From an uncultured Treponema sp. (GTDB lineage Bacteria > Spirochaetota > Spirochaetia > Treponematales > Treponemataceae): 64,000 nucleotides of DNA. The notes below the pieces were generated by a model. It was given only the letters and a program-made list of their open reading frames with translations. It had not been told where the DNA came from and made no database searches. Shown here in pieces: positions 24,059 to 32,248 of the stretch. The DNA lies in assembly GCA_946411505.1 (NCBI GenBank), contig CAMKEG010000005.1, positions 62,001 through 126,000 of the forward strand. Direction: 5' to 3'. Within the stretch, counting starts at the first letter, position 1, and every line of letters starts with the position of its first letter. The translations under genes were made by a program, and so were the position numbers.

Positions 24059-24901
24059 ATGGCGGAAAACCAGCAGGCGATGTTTGGCCACAAGGTAATT
24101 TTTCTCAATCCCGACTTTCCCGGCCACGGCGAAGTGTTCAAAAAACTTGCCGAGGACGAATACGAAGTTTATTTTATCGATAATTACCGCGACGCCAAAA
24201 ACGTTTTGCGCGAATACAAGGATTCGATTTGCATTGTTTACGCCGACGAAGCCACGGCCAAGCGCAAGATGATAAACTTCATCGTTTCATGCTCCAAGGA
24301 CGGCTCGTTAACTTCCACAATTTTCTATTTATTGACTTCCGACTTGAACATAAAGGAAAAGAAGGCGCTTGAGGAGGCCAAGCCTTGCTATGAAGGCGTC
24401 ATAGCCTTCAACCCACGGACGGCTTTTTTGACGCAAGCGATTGAGCTGCAGCTGGAAGAAAAGAACGCCAAGGGAAGGCGCCAATACGTGCGCGTTTCTT
24501 GCGCCGATGACAGGGAGGCGATCGCCCTTGCGGAAATGGACGGCCGCTTGTACAAGTTCAAGATGCACGATATAAGCATTGTAGGCACGGCTTGCGCGGT
24601 TGAGCCCAAGTTCGCGCAGCTTTTTCAAAAGGGAACTGTCATCAGCTCGATGAATTTTTCGCTTGCCGGAAAGCAAATTTCGGTAGGCGAGGTGGCCGTT
24701 TACGCGACATTCACCGCGGGCGGCGTTGAAAAATTGGTCTTGCTTTTTAAGAATCCGCTTTCTGGCGAGAACAAGGATTTTGTCCACAAGTACATTCGCG
24801 AAAAATTTGACAGCGACATCAACGCAATCATAAAAAGCCATCCGCGCGACGAGGAAGACTACTCCAAGGCCTTCGCCGAAGGCGAGAGCGAAGACAAATG
24901 A
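24059..24901 (+). CDS. PilZ-domain protein with receiver-like N-terminus
   Basis: A 280-residue cytoplasmic protein. Residues 10-135 look like a degenerate response-regulator fold without the usual phospho-acceptor pattern. The PilZ domain follows, with the c-di-GMP motif RxxxR (R141, R145, in RRQYVRV) and D/NxSxxG (DISIVG, 171-176). It should bind c-di-GMP and affect motility or other surface behaviour, as PilZ proteins do in spirochaetes. It is coupled by an ATGA overlap to the ABC-F gene. Confidence 0.85.
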   Translation: MAENQQAMFGHKVIFLNPDFPGHGEVFKKLAEDEYEVYFIDNYRDAKNVLREYKDSICIVYADEATAKRKMINFIVSCSKDGSLTSTIFYLLTSDLNIKEKKALEEAKPCYEGVIAFNPRTAFLTQAIELQLEEKNAKGRRQYVRVSCADDREAIALAEMDGRLYKFKMHDISIVGTACAVEPKFAQLFQKGTVISSMNFSLAGKQISVGEVAVYATFTAGGVEKLVLLFKNPLSGENKDFVHKYIREKFDSDINAIIKSHPRDEEDYSKAFAEGESEDK

Positions 24902-26901
24902 ACTTGCTTTCGATAAAGAATCTCACAAAAATCGGCCGCGAAAAGCCGCTTTTTACCGACGTGACGCTTGGTTTGGACGAAGGGCAAAAGGCCGCGCTCA
25001 TCGGAAAGAACGGCGCCGGAAAATCCACTTTGCTTAATTGCGTCGCGGGCGTTTTGGCGCCAGACAAGGGCAGCGTAGTCTTTAACAAGGAAGCGGGATT
25101 TTCCTATCTTGCGCAAACGCCGGCCTTTGACGGCGACGACACGATTCGCGCGCACATCTTTAAAAGCGATTCCCCAAAACTAAAAATCATAAACGAGTAC
25201 CAAAGCCTTTGCGTCAATTTGGGGAACTTGAGCCAGGCGCAGGCGGAACGCTACGACGCGCTTGAAAAGAAAATGAACGACGGCGACTTGTGGAACTACG
25301 AGGCGCAAATTTCTTCGATACTTTCAACGCTTGGAATCCACGACCTTGACCGCAAGATGAAAACCCTCAGCGGCGGCATGGCGAAAAAAGTCGCGCTGGC
25401 CCAAGTCTTGGTGGAAGACACAAAAATCCTTTTGCTCGACGAGCCTACAAACCATTTGGACATAAAGACGATTTCTTGGCTGGAAGATTATTTGCGCTCC
25501 ACTAGCCGCGCCGTCTTTATGGTCACGCACGACCGATATTTTTTGGACAGCGTCTGCTCCGACATTTACGAGCTGGAACGCGGGCGGCTTACTTTATACC
25601 ACGGAAATTATTCAGAGTATTTGGAAAAGAAAGAAAAGGAAATCGAAATCGCCAAGAACACCGACCGCCGCATTGAGTCTGTCTTGCGCTTTGAGCGCGA
25701 CTGGCTTTTGCGCGGCCCCTGCGCGCGAGGAACCAAGGCAAAGGCGCGAATCCAGCGCGACCAACAATTGATTGCCCACGAAAAATTTCAGGAAGACAAG
25801 GGCTTTAGCTTTGAGACCAAGGAAACGCGCCTGGGCGGAAAAATCTTGGAGCTTCACCGGCTGTCAAAAAATTTCCCAAAAGGCTTTGCCGTGGCGGGCG
25901 GAAACGCTTCGCAAGACCAAAACGCGGCCGCCGCGACGTCTCCCGTCCTAAAAGACTTTTCCTACACATTCAGCAAGGGCCAAAAAATCGGAATCTACGG
26001 CAACAACGGAAGCGGAAAGACGACGCTGCTGAACATGATAGCCGGCCGCCTTCCTCCCGACAGCGGAAACATCGTTCTTGGCGTGAACACAAAAATCGCC
26101 TACTACGAGCAAAACCCGACATTCAAAGACTTGTCGATGACCTCGCTTGAATACATCGAAGAGGCGGCCGAATGGATTGAGCTCAACGACGGACGGAAAC
26201 TTAGCGCCGCGCTTTTTTTGAACGAGTTTGGCTTTGAAGGGAAAATCCAACATTCGCCTGTTTCGTCGTTGAGCGGCGGCGAGCGAAAGCGCCTTTACCT
26301 TGTGCGACTTTTGATTTCAAACCCCAACTTCATCATCCTTGACGAGCCGACCAACGACTTTGACATTTGGACGATGAACATTTTGGAAGACTTTTTGACC
26401 CAGTTCAAGGGCTGCCTTTTGGTCGTCAGCCACGACCGCTATTTTATGGACAAGGTTTGCGACACGCTTTTTATTTTGGAAGACGACGGAAGCGTGGCGG
26501 GCTTTGTCGGAAAGTGTTCCGAGTACATCGAGCTTTTAAAGGAAAAGGAACGCGAGGCAGCCCGCGACTCTAAGCAAGCCCAAAAATCGGGCGGCGGCCA
26601 AAACGGCGGCCAAGCGAAAAACGGCGGCTCATCAAATTCCAGCCAAGGCCAAGAGGCGCCGCAGGCTGCGCCTGCTGGCAAGCCAAAAAAGCTTTCGTTC
26701 AAAGAGCAAAAAGAATTCGCCGCCTTGGAAGCCGACATAGAAACGCTTGAGGCGCGAAAGACAGAGCTTGAGGCCGCTCTTTCCAGCGGCGAAAGCGACT
26801 TTGCAAAGATCCGTGCCTGGAACGACGAGTACCAATCCCTGTCCGCCGCCCTTGACGCCAAGTACGCGCGCTGGGAGGAACTAGCCGCTCGTGTTGGTTA
26901 A
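24898..26901 (+). CDS. ABC-F ATPase (Uup/Ettt-like)
   Basis: A 667-residue soluble protein with two ABC ATPase domains. The first has Walker A GKNGAGKST, signature LSGGMAKKV and LLLDEPTNHLD. The second has GNNGSGKTT, signature LSGGERKR and IILDEPTNDFD. An interdomain linker with conserved charged residues and a C-terminal coiled coil (about 590-665) favour a Uup-type member acting on ribosomes or replication. Two low-complexity inserts, NASQDQNAAAATS (~337) and a Gln/Gly/Ser-rich stretch (~560-600), look like added loops. The first shares its DNA with an insert in the GH35 gene. Confidence 0.9.
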   Translation: MNLLSIKNLTKIGREKPLFTDVTLGLDEGQKAALIGKNGAGKSTLLNCVAGVLAPDKGSVVFNKEAGFSYLAQTPAFDGDDTIRAHIFKSDSPKLKIINEYQSLCVNLGNLSQAQAERYDALEKKMNDGDLWNYEAQISSILSTLGIHDLDRKMKTLSGGMAKKVALAQVLVEDTKILLLDEPTNHLDIKTISWLEDYLRSTSRAVFMVTHDRYFLDSVCSDIYELERGRLTLYHGNYSEYLEKKEKEIEIAKNTDRRIESVLRFERDWLLRGPCARGTKAKARIQRDQQLIAHEKFQEDKGFSFETKETRLGGKILELHRLSKNFPKGFAVAGGNASQDQNAAAATSPVLKDFSYTFSKGQKIGIYGNNGSGKTTLLNMIAGRLPPDSGNIVLGVNTKIAYYEQNPTFKDLSMTSLEYIEEAAEWIELNDGRKLSAALFLNEFGFEGKIQHSPVSSLSGGERKRLYLVRLLISNPNFIILDEPTNDFDIWTMNILEDFLTQFKGCLLVVSHDRYFMDKVCDTLFILEDDGSVAGFVGKCSEYIELLKEKEREAARDSKQAQKSGGGQNGGQAKNGGSSNSSQGQEAPQAAPAGKPKKLSFKEQKEFAALEADIETLEARKTELEAALSSGESDFAKIRAWNDEYQSLSAALDAKYARWEELAARVG

Positions 26902-26923
26902 TGCAAGACCATAATCGTATGTT

Positions 26924-26946
26924 GCGATGCTTTGCATCGCTTTGTT
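26924..26946 (+). terminator. Terminator after ABC-F gene
   Basis: GCGATGC-TTT-GCATCGC hairpin followed by TTTGTT, 22 nt after the stop codon. Confidence 0.6.
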
Positions 26947-26998
26947 AAGGAAATTATACACATGTTCGCTTGCGCGAACTGTCAATCGAGCGGACCTT

Positions 26999-27039
26999 CC
27001 AATTACGGCGCTCGCATAAGGCGGCTCGCGCCTAATTGG
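26999..27039. repeat. Long inverted repeat between convergent genes
   Basis: CCAATTACGGCGC pairs with GCGCCTAATTGG (one bulge). It lies between the convergent ABC-F and DTW genes and probably acts as a transcription barrier; no U tract is seen. Confidence 0.45.
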
Positions 27040-27047
27040 AGCGCGGT

Positions 27048-27746
27048 CTATTTTTCCGCCGCGAACGGGTCTTCCTTAATCTTTGTGTATTTCCAGTCGT
27101 AGCCGTGGGTGCTGGGGCGAAGGCCTTGGACGCGCTCGTTCTCCGCGCGAAGCTGGTCGCTTATCATTTTCTTAAAGGCTGTCATAAGCGGTTCCGGGTT
27201 GGCCTCTGGATTTGCCAGGCCAGCCTCTTGCAATTCCTTGATTAGATAGTAGCAAGTTTCTACGGTGGAAACGCATTCAGGACGCGGCTCGTGCTTGAAG
27301 GTAAAAATTGAGCGATATTCCTTTGTGAAGGACATTTTGGGAAGGTCCAGCAAAAAAGGATTATGCTGCAAGATTTTCCGCGAGCAAAACCATGTGGCGT
27401 CAACGATTATCGGCATCAAGATTTTTCCGCGAGCCGCGCTCTTAAAGTTAGGGTTGGCCGCGTTCCATGCGTCGTTACCGGGATAGAGCAAAAGCGGAAG
27501 GTATTTGGGGTCTTCCAAAAGCTCAAAAAGCCGCCTTCCGGGAACATTGTCCTTTGTGTAGTCCAAGGCGACTAAAATCTCAGAGTCTGGAAGGCACAGG
27601 TGGCTTATGCGGCCGGTTCCGGTGCGCTGCCGCTTGGCTTCCTTTGGGTGCATGAGAAAGATGAATTTAAGGCCAGACTGGACCGGCGGCTTTGTGTATT
27701 GGCAAAGGCAAAATCCGTCCGGCCTAAAGCATTTGTAACATCTCAT
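27048..27746 (-). CDS. DTW-domain tRNA-uridine aminocarboxypropyltransferase
   Basis: A 232-residue member of the DTW family (TapT/YfiP type), which adds a 3-amino-3-carboxypropyl group from SAM to uridine in tRNA. It has an N-terminal Cys cluster (RCYKCFRPDGFCLC), a family core (HPKEAKRQRTGTGRISHLCL), the DTW-like motif VDATW and STVET. The ATG at 27746 is 6 nt after TAAAAT with TTGAAA 17 nt further upstream and no ribosome site: leaderless candidate. The promoter overlaps the 3' end of trxA. Confidence 0.88.
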   Translation of the reverse strand: MRCYKCFRPDGFCLCQYTKPPVQSGLKFIFLMHPKEAKRQRTGTGRISHLCLPDSEILVALDYTKDNVPGRRLFELLEDPKYLPLLLYPGNDAWNAANPNFKSAARGKILMPIIVDATWFCSRKILQHNPFLLDLPKMSFTKEYRSIFTFKHEPRPECVSTVETCYYLIKELQEAGLANPEANPEPLMTAFKKMISDQLRAENERVQGLRPSTHGYDWKYTKIKEDPFAAEK

Positions 27747-27761
27747 GCAACAATTTTAGCG

Positions 27762-28076
27762 TTAGTTCTTTATCATTTCAAGGAGGGCGTCTTTTCCCTG
27801 CGCTCCTACTGTGGAGGCGGCGACTTTTCCGTCCTTAAAGACAAAGAAGGCTGGAATGCTCATGATTCCGTATTCCTGAGCCAAGTCGCCCTGCTCGTCA
27901 ACGTTCACCTTGCCCACTTTGTAAGAGCCGTCGCTTTCGTTGGCCAGCTCCTCAACGACAGGGCCCATCATTTGGCAGGGGCCGCACCAAGTCGCCCAAA
28001 AGTCAACCAGCACGGGAACTTTTGATTCCAAAACTTCCGCCTTGAAGTTTTCCGAGGTGAGTGTAATCTCAGCCAT
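27762..28076 (-). CDS. trxA: Thioredoxin
   Basis: A 104-residue thioredoxin with the active site FWATWCGPCQMM and the cis-Pro loop MSIPAFFVFKDG. It is a general cytoplasmic disulfide reductant fed by TrxB. The ATG at 28076 follows AAGGAGG. The promoter at 28126-28154 is TTGACA-17-TATATT. Confidence 0.97.
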   Translation of the reverse strand: MAEITLTSENFKAEVLESKVPVLVDFWATWCGPCQMMGPVVEELANESDGSYKVGKVNVDEQGDLAQEYGIMSIPAFFVFKDGKVAASTVGAQGKDALLEMIKN

Positions 28077-28110
28077 ATTAGCCTCCTTAATTCCTCTTTG
28101 ACAAAACAGA

Positions 28111-28154
28111 ATTGTATACAATCTAAATATAGTGGAAAAACGGAATTTTGTCAA
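28111..28154 (-). promoter_or_regulatory. trxA promoter with 12-bp palindrome at transcription start
   Basis: Minus strand TTGACA (28154-28149), 17 nt, TATATT (28131-28126). The perfect palindrome ATTGTATACAAT at 28111-28122 covers the start of transcription, where a repressor could act. Confidence 0.5.
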
Positions 28155-28176
28155 GTCCGCCGTAGCAAAAATGGGC

Positions 28177-28206
28177 TTGACAAAATGTTTCTGTCAATAG
28201 TATCAT
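28177..28206 (+). promoter_or_regulatory. Promoter of ABC transporter operon
   Basis: TTGACA (28177-28182), 18-nt spacer, TATCAT (28201-28206), followed by a short leader with ATAGGAG before the ATG at 28227. Confidence 0.55.
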
Positions 28207-28226
28207 TTATGAATATAGGAGAAACT

Positions 28227-29216
28227 ATGAAAGTTGCAAAATTCTTCGCGGCCTTTGCCGTTTGCGCCATGCTCTTTGGCTGCGCCAAAAAAGATTCGTC
28301 TTCTAAAACCGTAAAAATCGGAATCGCAAAAATTGTCCAGCACCCGGCCCTTGACGCGGTTGAAAGAGGCGTCATCGACGTCGTTAACGAAAACGGCTTT
28401 AACGCCGACTACGACTTGCAGAACGCCAACGGAGACGTTAACACCGCCGCCCAAATCGCGCTCAAATACAAGGACGAGCGCGTCGCCGTCGCCGTAGGAA
28501 TCGCCACGCCTGTCGCGCTTGCCTTGGCCACTTCAATCAAGGACATTCCAATCGTATTCGGAACTGTCACCGACCCTGTGGGCGCCGGATTGGTTTCTTC
28601 AATTGACAAGGGAGAGAACAACATTTGCGGAATGAGCGACGCGATTCCCTCGGAACAGCACATCGCGCTTTTCAAAAAAGTTGCCGGAATAAAAACTTTG
28701 GGCTACATCTACACTTCAAACGAAGCCAACTCAATCAGCGCCTTGGAGCAAGTCAAGAACGGCTGCAAAATGGCCGGAATCAACATTGTCACTCAGGCGA
28801 TTACGAACTCTTCTGAAGTCCAGTCCGCCGCCCAGTCAATCGTTGACCGCGTTGACGGAATTTATTTGACGACAGACAACACGGTGTTCAGCGCCTTGAG
28901 CAGCTTGGTCCAGGTTTTTGGCCAGGCCAAAAAGCCGATTTTCAGCGCCGACGTTACAGGCGCGGAAGAGGGCGGCTGCTTGATGGCAAGCGGCTTCAAC
29001 TACTACAAGGCCGGCCGCGCCACGGGTGAGATGGTCGTTAAGATTTTGAACGGCGCAAAGCCCGCCGACTTGCCCGTGCGCTTTATGACTGAGCCAAGCG
29101 ACAGCGACCTTTTGTTTGACTTGGACGTCGCCGCCGCCTGCGGAATCACGATTCCCCAGGACTTGCTTGACAGCGCCAACGAAATCATCAAAGACGGAAA
29201 GCTCACCAAAAAATAG
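28227..29216 (+). CDS. ABC transporter substrate-binding lipoprotein (TrpX-like family)
   Basis: A 329-residue lipoprotein: signal peptide with lipobox MLFGC, then two Rossmann-like lobes typical of the ABC_sub_bind family (VKIGIAKIVQHPALDAVERGV, IPIVFGTVTDPVGAGLV, GVIYTSNEANS-type hinge). Related systems are linked to tryptophan or other aromatic amino acids in Firmicutes. First gene of a three-gene importer operon. Confidence 0.85.
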   Translation: MKVAKFFAAFAVCAMLFGCAKKDSSSKTVKIGIAKIVQHPALDAVERGVIDVVNENGFNADYDLQNANGDVNTAAQIALKYKDERVAVAVGIATPVALALATSIKDIPIVFGTVTDPVGAGLVSSIDKGENNICGMSDAIPSEQHIALFKKVAGIKTLGYIYTSNEANSISALEQVKNGCKMAGINIVTQAITNSSEVQSAAQSIVDRVDGIYLTTDNTVFSALSSLVQVFGQAKKPIFSADVTGAEEGGCLMASGFNYYKAGRATGEMVVKILNGAKPADLPVRFMTEPSDSDLLFDLDVAAACGITIPQDLLDSANEIIKDGKLTKK

Positions 29217-29231
29217 GCTCGGAACAAAGTT

Positions 29232-30164
29232 ATGCTCGCAAGCGTTTTAATTGAAGGTTTGATTTACGGAATAATGGTTCTCGGATTGTTCATGACTTTC
29301 CGAGTCCTCAACTTTTGCGACATGACCGTTGACGGTTCCTTTCCGATGGGCGGCTGCGTTTTGGCGGCCTGCCTTACCCACGGAATCGCGCCTTCGGTCG
29401 CCTTGCTGCTTGCCTTTTGCGCCGGAATATGCGCGGGCCTTGTGACGACTTTGGTTTACACAAAGCTTCGCGTGCCGGACTTGCTCGCGGGCATTTTGGT
29501 TATGACGATGCTTTACTCAATCAATTTGAGAATCATGTCAAACCACGCCAACGTTTCTTTTTTAAAAATACCGACTATATTTTCAAAAATAATTTCAGCC
29601 GTTCAAAAAGCGCAAGCGTCCTTTTCGCCGGACTGGGCTATCGCCGCTTACGTTTTTTCGGTCGTACTTGTTTTGTGCCTTTTGCTGAACTTGTTCTACA
29701 ACACCGACTTTGGCCTTACGATGGGCGCTCTTGGCGCCAACGAGCAAATGGTCGTAAGCCAAGGCGTAAACGTTAAGTTCATGCGCGGCGTCGGCATTTG
29801 CTTTGGAAACGCGCTGGCCGCTCTTTCCGGCGCGCTCTTCGCCATGCATTCGGGCTTTGCGGATGTCGGAAGCGGAACCGGCGTCGTGGTCTCGGGGCTT
29901 GCGTCTCTTATGCTTGGGGAATTTGTCTTGCGCTCCAACAGAATCTCGCTTCAACTTTTGCGTGTCTTGGTGGGCTCGATAATTTACCGCGCGCTTATGT
30001 TCCTTGGCCGCCGCTACGGCTACGTAATCGGAATGAACTCCAACGACCTAAAGCTTATCACAGGCCTCTTGATTATTTTGTGCCTGATAATTTCAAATTA
30101 CGACATAGCGAAATTCTTGCGCGAGCATTTGACTCGCCCTGCAAAGGAGGGCCAAAATGCTTGA
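29232..30164 (+). CDS. ABC transporter permease (TrpY-like)
   Basis: A 310-residue inner-membrane permease of the branched-chain/sugar-type (BPD_transp_2) family, with eight or so hydrophobic helices. The start LIEGLIYGIMVLGLFMTFRVLNFCDMTVDGSFPMGG is the family hallmark (quoted in part: RVLNFCDMTVDGSFPMGG). It lies 15 nt after the binding protein gene and overlaps the ATPase gene by 8 nt. Confidence 0.88.
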   Translation: MLASVLIEGLIYGIMVLGLFMTFRVLNFCDMTVDGSFPMGGCVLAACLTHGIAPSVALLLAFCAGICAGLVTTLVYTKLRVPDLLAGILVMTMLYSINLRIMSNHANVSFLKIPTIFSKIISAVQKAQASFSPDWAIAAYVFSVVLVLCLLLNLFYNTDFGLTMGALGANEQMVVSQGVNVKFMRGVGICFGNALAALSGALFAMHSGFADVGSGTGVVVSGLASLMLGEFVLRSNRISLQLLRVLVGSIIYRALMFLGRRYGYVIGMNSNDLKLITGLLIILCLIISNYDIAKFLREHLTRPAKEGQNA

Positions 30165-30948
30165 GCTTAAAAACGTTTGCATAACTTTTCACGCGGGAAC
30201 GCCCGACGAAAACCGCGCGCTTAAAAACATAAATTTAAAAATCAACCAAGGCGACTTTATCACTGTGATAGGTTCCAACGGAGCCGGAAAGTCCACTTTG
30301 ATGAACGTAATCGCGGGCACCTACAAGGCTTCCTCCGGAGAAATTTTCTACGAGGAGCGCAACGTCACAAAGGAGCCTGAATACAAACGCGCCCGCTACA
30401 TCGGCCGCATTTTCCAAAACCCGCTTTTGGGAACGGCGGGCAAAATGAGCTTGGAAGACAACATGGTCATCTGCTCCAAAAAGGGTTCCAAGTCCCTTAA
30501 GATAAGCCTTAACAACAAACTCCGCGCGGCCTTTAGAGAGCAACTAAAGGCTCTGGACATGAATTTGGAAAGCCGCCTTAACGACAACGTTGAGCTTTTG
30601 TCAGGCGGACAACGCCAGGCGCTTACCCTGCTTATGGCGGTAATGTCAAAGCCCGCGCTTCTTTTGCTTGACGAGCACACGGCCGCGCTGGATCCTGCCA
30701 ACGCCGACTTGGTCATGAAGCTTACCCGCCGCTTTGCCGCCGACTACGGCCTTACGGTAATGATGATAACGCACAACATGAGCCAAGCCTTGGAATACGG
30801 AAACCGTCTTTTGATGATGGATTCAGGCGAGGTTATTCTTGACATCGGCCGCGAGGAAAAAGAAAAGCTTACGATGGATTCGCTTGTCCAAAAGTTCCGC
30901 GAGATAAAAAAGCGCGACCTTAACAGCGACAGGATTTTGTTGCAGTAG
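30157..30948 (+). CDS. ABC transporter ATP-binding protein (TrpZ-like)
   Basis: A 263-residue ATPase with Walker A GSNGAGKSTL, signature LLSGGQRQALTLL, Walker B LLLLDEHTAALD (His in place of the usual Pro) and the switch His (ITHN). It powers the TrpXYZ-type importer. The ATG follows AAAGGAGGG inside the permease gene end, so translation is coupled. Confidence 0.92.
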   Translation: MLELKNVCITFHAGTPDENRALKNINLKINQGDFITVIGSNGAGKSTLMNVIAGTYKASSGEIFYEERNVTKEPEYKRARYIGRIFQNPLLGTAGKMSLEDNMVICSKKGSKSLKISLNNKLRAAFREQLKALDMNLESRLNDNVELLSGGQRQALTLLMAVMSKPALLLLDEHTAALDPANADLVMKLTRRFAADYGLTVMMITHNMSQALEYGNRLLMMDSGEVILDIGREEKEKLTMDSLVQKFREIKKRDLNSDRILLQ

Positions 30949-30951
30949 GAA

Positions 30952-31025
30952 CGGTCAAGGCACGCTTCGCTCAAGGCCTTGACTCGTTCCTTTTGCGGCG
31001 CGAGTTTTATTTTCGCGCCGCAATA
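30952..31025. repeat. Dual-hairpin intergenic repeat, copy 2
   Basis: GGAACGGTCAAGGC...GCCTTGACTCGTTCC followed by TTTT, then GCGGCGCGA...TTCGCGCCGC. It matches copy 1 at 2158-2230 in inverse orientation, and again lies immediately downstream of a gene. The first hairpin is a good terminator for the ABC transporter operon. Confidence 0.65.
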
Positions 31026-31039
31026 ATAACGCAAAAAAC

Positions 31040-31933
31040 TTAAAGTTTCTTCAAGCGTTCTTCCTCAACCTTGTCGTGTTGCTCTTGCAAAAGCTCCATG
31101 ACGCGGTCGATTGTCTTTTGCTTGGGATCCGGCTCGTCGGCGGGAAGGGAATCCAAAACGCCCTTGCGGAATTCCTTGCAGTTGATTACGGGGCTTGCGG
31201 TGTGCAAGACCAAGTCTTTTTCAACTAGGTCAAAGAGCATGTTTTCCGGGTTTTCGGGATTTATGCGCAGGCAGTTTCCGTTGTTGGAAATCAAAATCAT
31301 AATGTCAAACAAGCGCAGGTAGCTGTCGATTTCGCGCAAGCCCCTTTTTGTTTCGGGCTTTCCGGGGCGGTATCGGGTTCCCGCCGGGTAGACCAAAATC
31401 ACTTCGCCGCGCTTTTTGCAAGCGTCCATCGCTCGCATTGAGGCAAAGTTTATTTTTCTGGCGCGCGCTTCCTCTTCGGCCTTTTCTTCAGGGCTAAGCT
31501 TGTCAAGCGAGCGGGTAGGATAGATTACGACGCGGGTGAAGGCTTCGGTAAAGGCGCGGACAACCGGGTCGGCTTCGTTGAGCTTCATTCCGGCGACGGC
31601 GACGATTTTTTCTGAAAATTCTTTGGCCCAGCCGCTTCCCTGCTTTTCCAAAAAGTAGACGATTTCGGGCAAATCAAGGTTTGTGTAGTGTTCCGACAAA
31701 ATCAAGCCTGACTTTCCGGCCTTGACTTGCTCGTAAAAGTCCTTGAAATTTTCCAAGTTTCCAAGGCCGCTTCCGGGAAGCAAAACCTCGTCCAAGATTT
31801 CCCACATCATCGGGCGGTTTGAAATGTTTGCCGGTTGGTAAATGTTCGACTCGTCAATCTTGGCCGCCGCGACAGAATTTTCCTTTAGAGCCGCAAAGTT
31901 TTTAGAATATTTTTGAATCAATGTCTGTCCCAT
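31040..31933 (-). CDS. Glycerol-phosphate acyltransferase family protein (PlsC/PlsB-like)
   Basis: A 297-residue acyltransferase. The HX4D motif is in SEHYTNLDLPE and the phosphate-binding motif appears as VYPAGTRYRPG (AGTR instead of EGTR). It probably acylates glycerol-3-phosphate or lysophosphatidate at the membrane surface, since no long hydrophobic helix is visible. GAGGTG precedes the ATG. Confidence 0.75.
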   Translation of the reverse strand: MGQTLIQKYSKNFAALKENSVAAAKIDESNIYQPANISNRPMMWEILDEVLLPGSGLGNLENFKDFYEQVKAGKSGLILSEHYTNLDLPEIVYFLEKQGSGWAKEFSEKIVAVAGMKLNEADPVVRAFTEAFTRVVIYPTRSLDKLSPEEKAEEEARARKINFASMRAMDACKKRGEVILVYPAGTRYRPGKPETKRGLREIDSYLRLFDIMILISNNGNCLRINPENPENMLFDLVEKDLVLHTASPVINCKEFRKGVLDSLPADEPDPKQKTIDRVMELLQEQHDKVEEERLKKL

Positions 31934-32016
31934 AGTTCACCTCGGAAAGTTGTAATGCCTTTAATTGTATCACATTCGCCGCTAATTTGCTAGCGCCAAT
32001 TGCCGCCGCTCCAGTA

Positions 32017-32216
32017 CAAACGCAATGGAAGCAGTAAAAAAATTGCGCGAAGGAGCGGGGCGGCTGGCGGCGACACTCGCTTTGCGCCTGCCGCGATAGC
32101 GGCAGACGTAGAAAGTTTCAAGGCGCAATGCGTGTGGAGCGCAGTTATCAAGCGGCGCCGAACGGCCGCAGCCGCGACTGGGAGCATTTTTTATTATTGT
32201 TTCCATATTGCGTTTG
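32017..32216. mobile_element. MITE-like element, copy A
   Basis: About 200 bp with imperfect terminal inverted repeats of about 30 bp (outer part CAAACGCAAT...ATTGCGTTTG, then GGAA-CA-TAA-AAAA-TGC on both sides). It has no coding capacity. A second copy at 48830-48986 is very similar internally but lacks ~38 bp. The right end abuts the -35 of the [FeFe] hydrogenase gene (TTGCTT at 32214-32219). Confidence 0.65.
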
Positions 32217-32242
32217 CTTTGTTCCGCAAAATATGGTAAAAT
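32214..32242 (+). promoter_or_regulatory. Leaderless promoter of hydrogenase gene
   Basis: TTGCTT (32214-32219), 17-nt spacer ending in TGG, TAAAAT (32237-32242), then 6 nt to the ATG at 32249. The -35 overlaps the terminal repeat of the MITE-like element. Confidence 0.6.
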
Positions 32243-32248
32243 GCGCCT

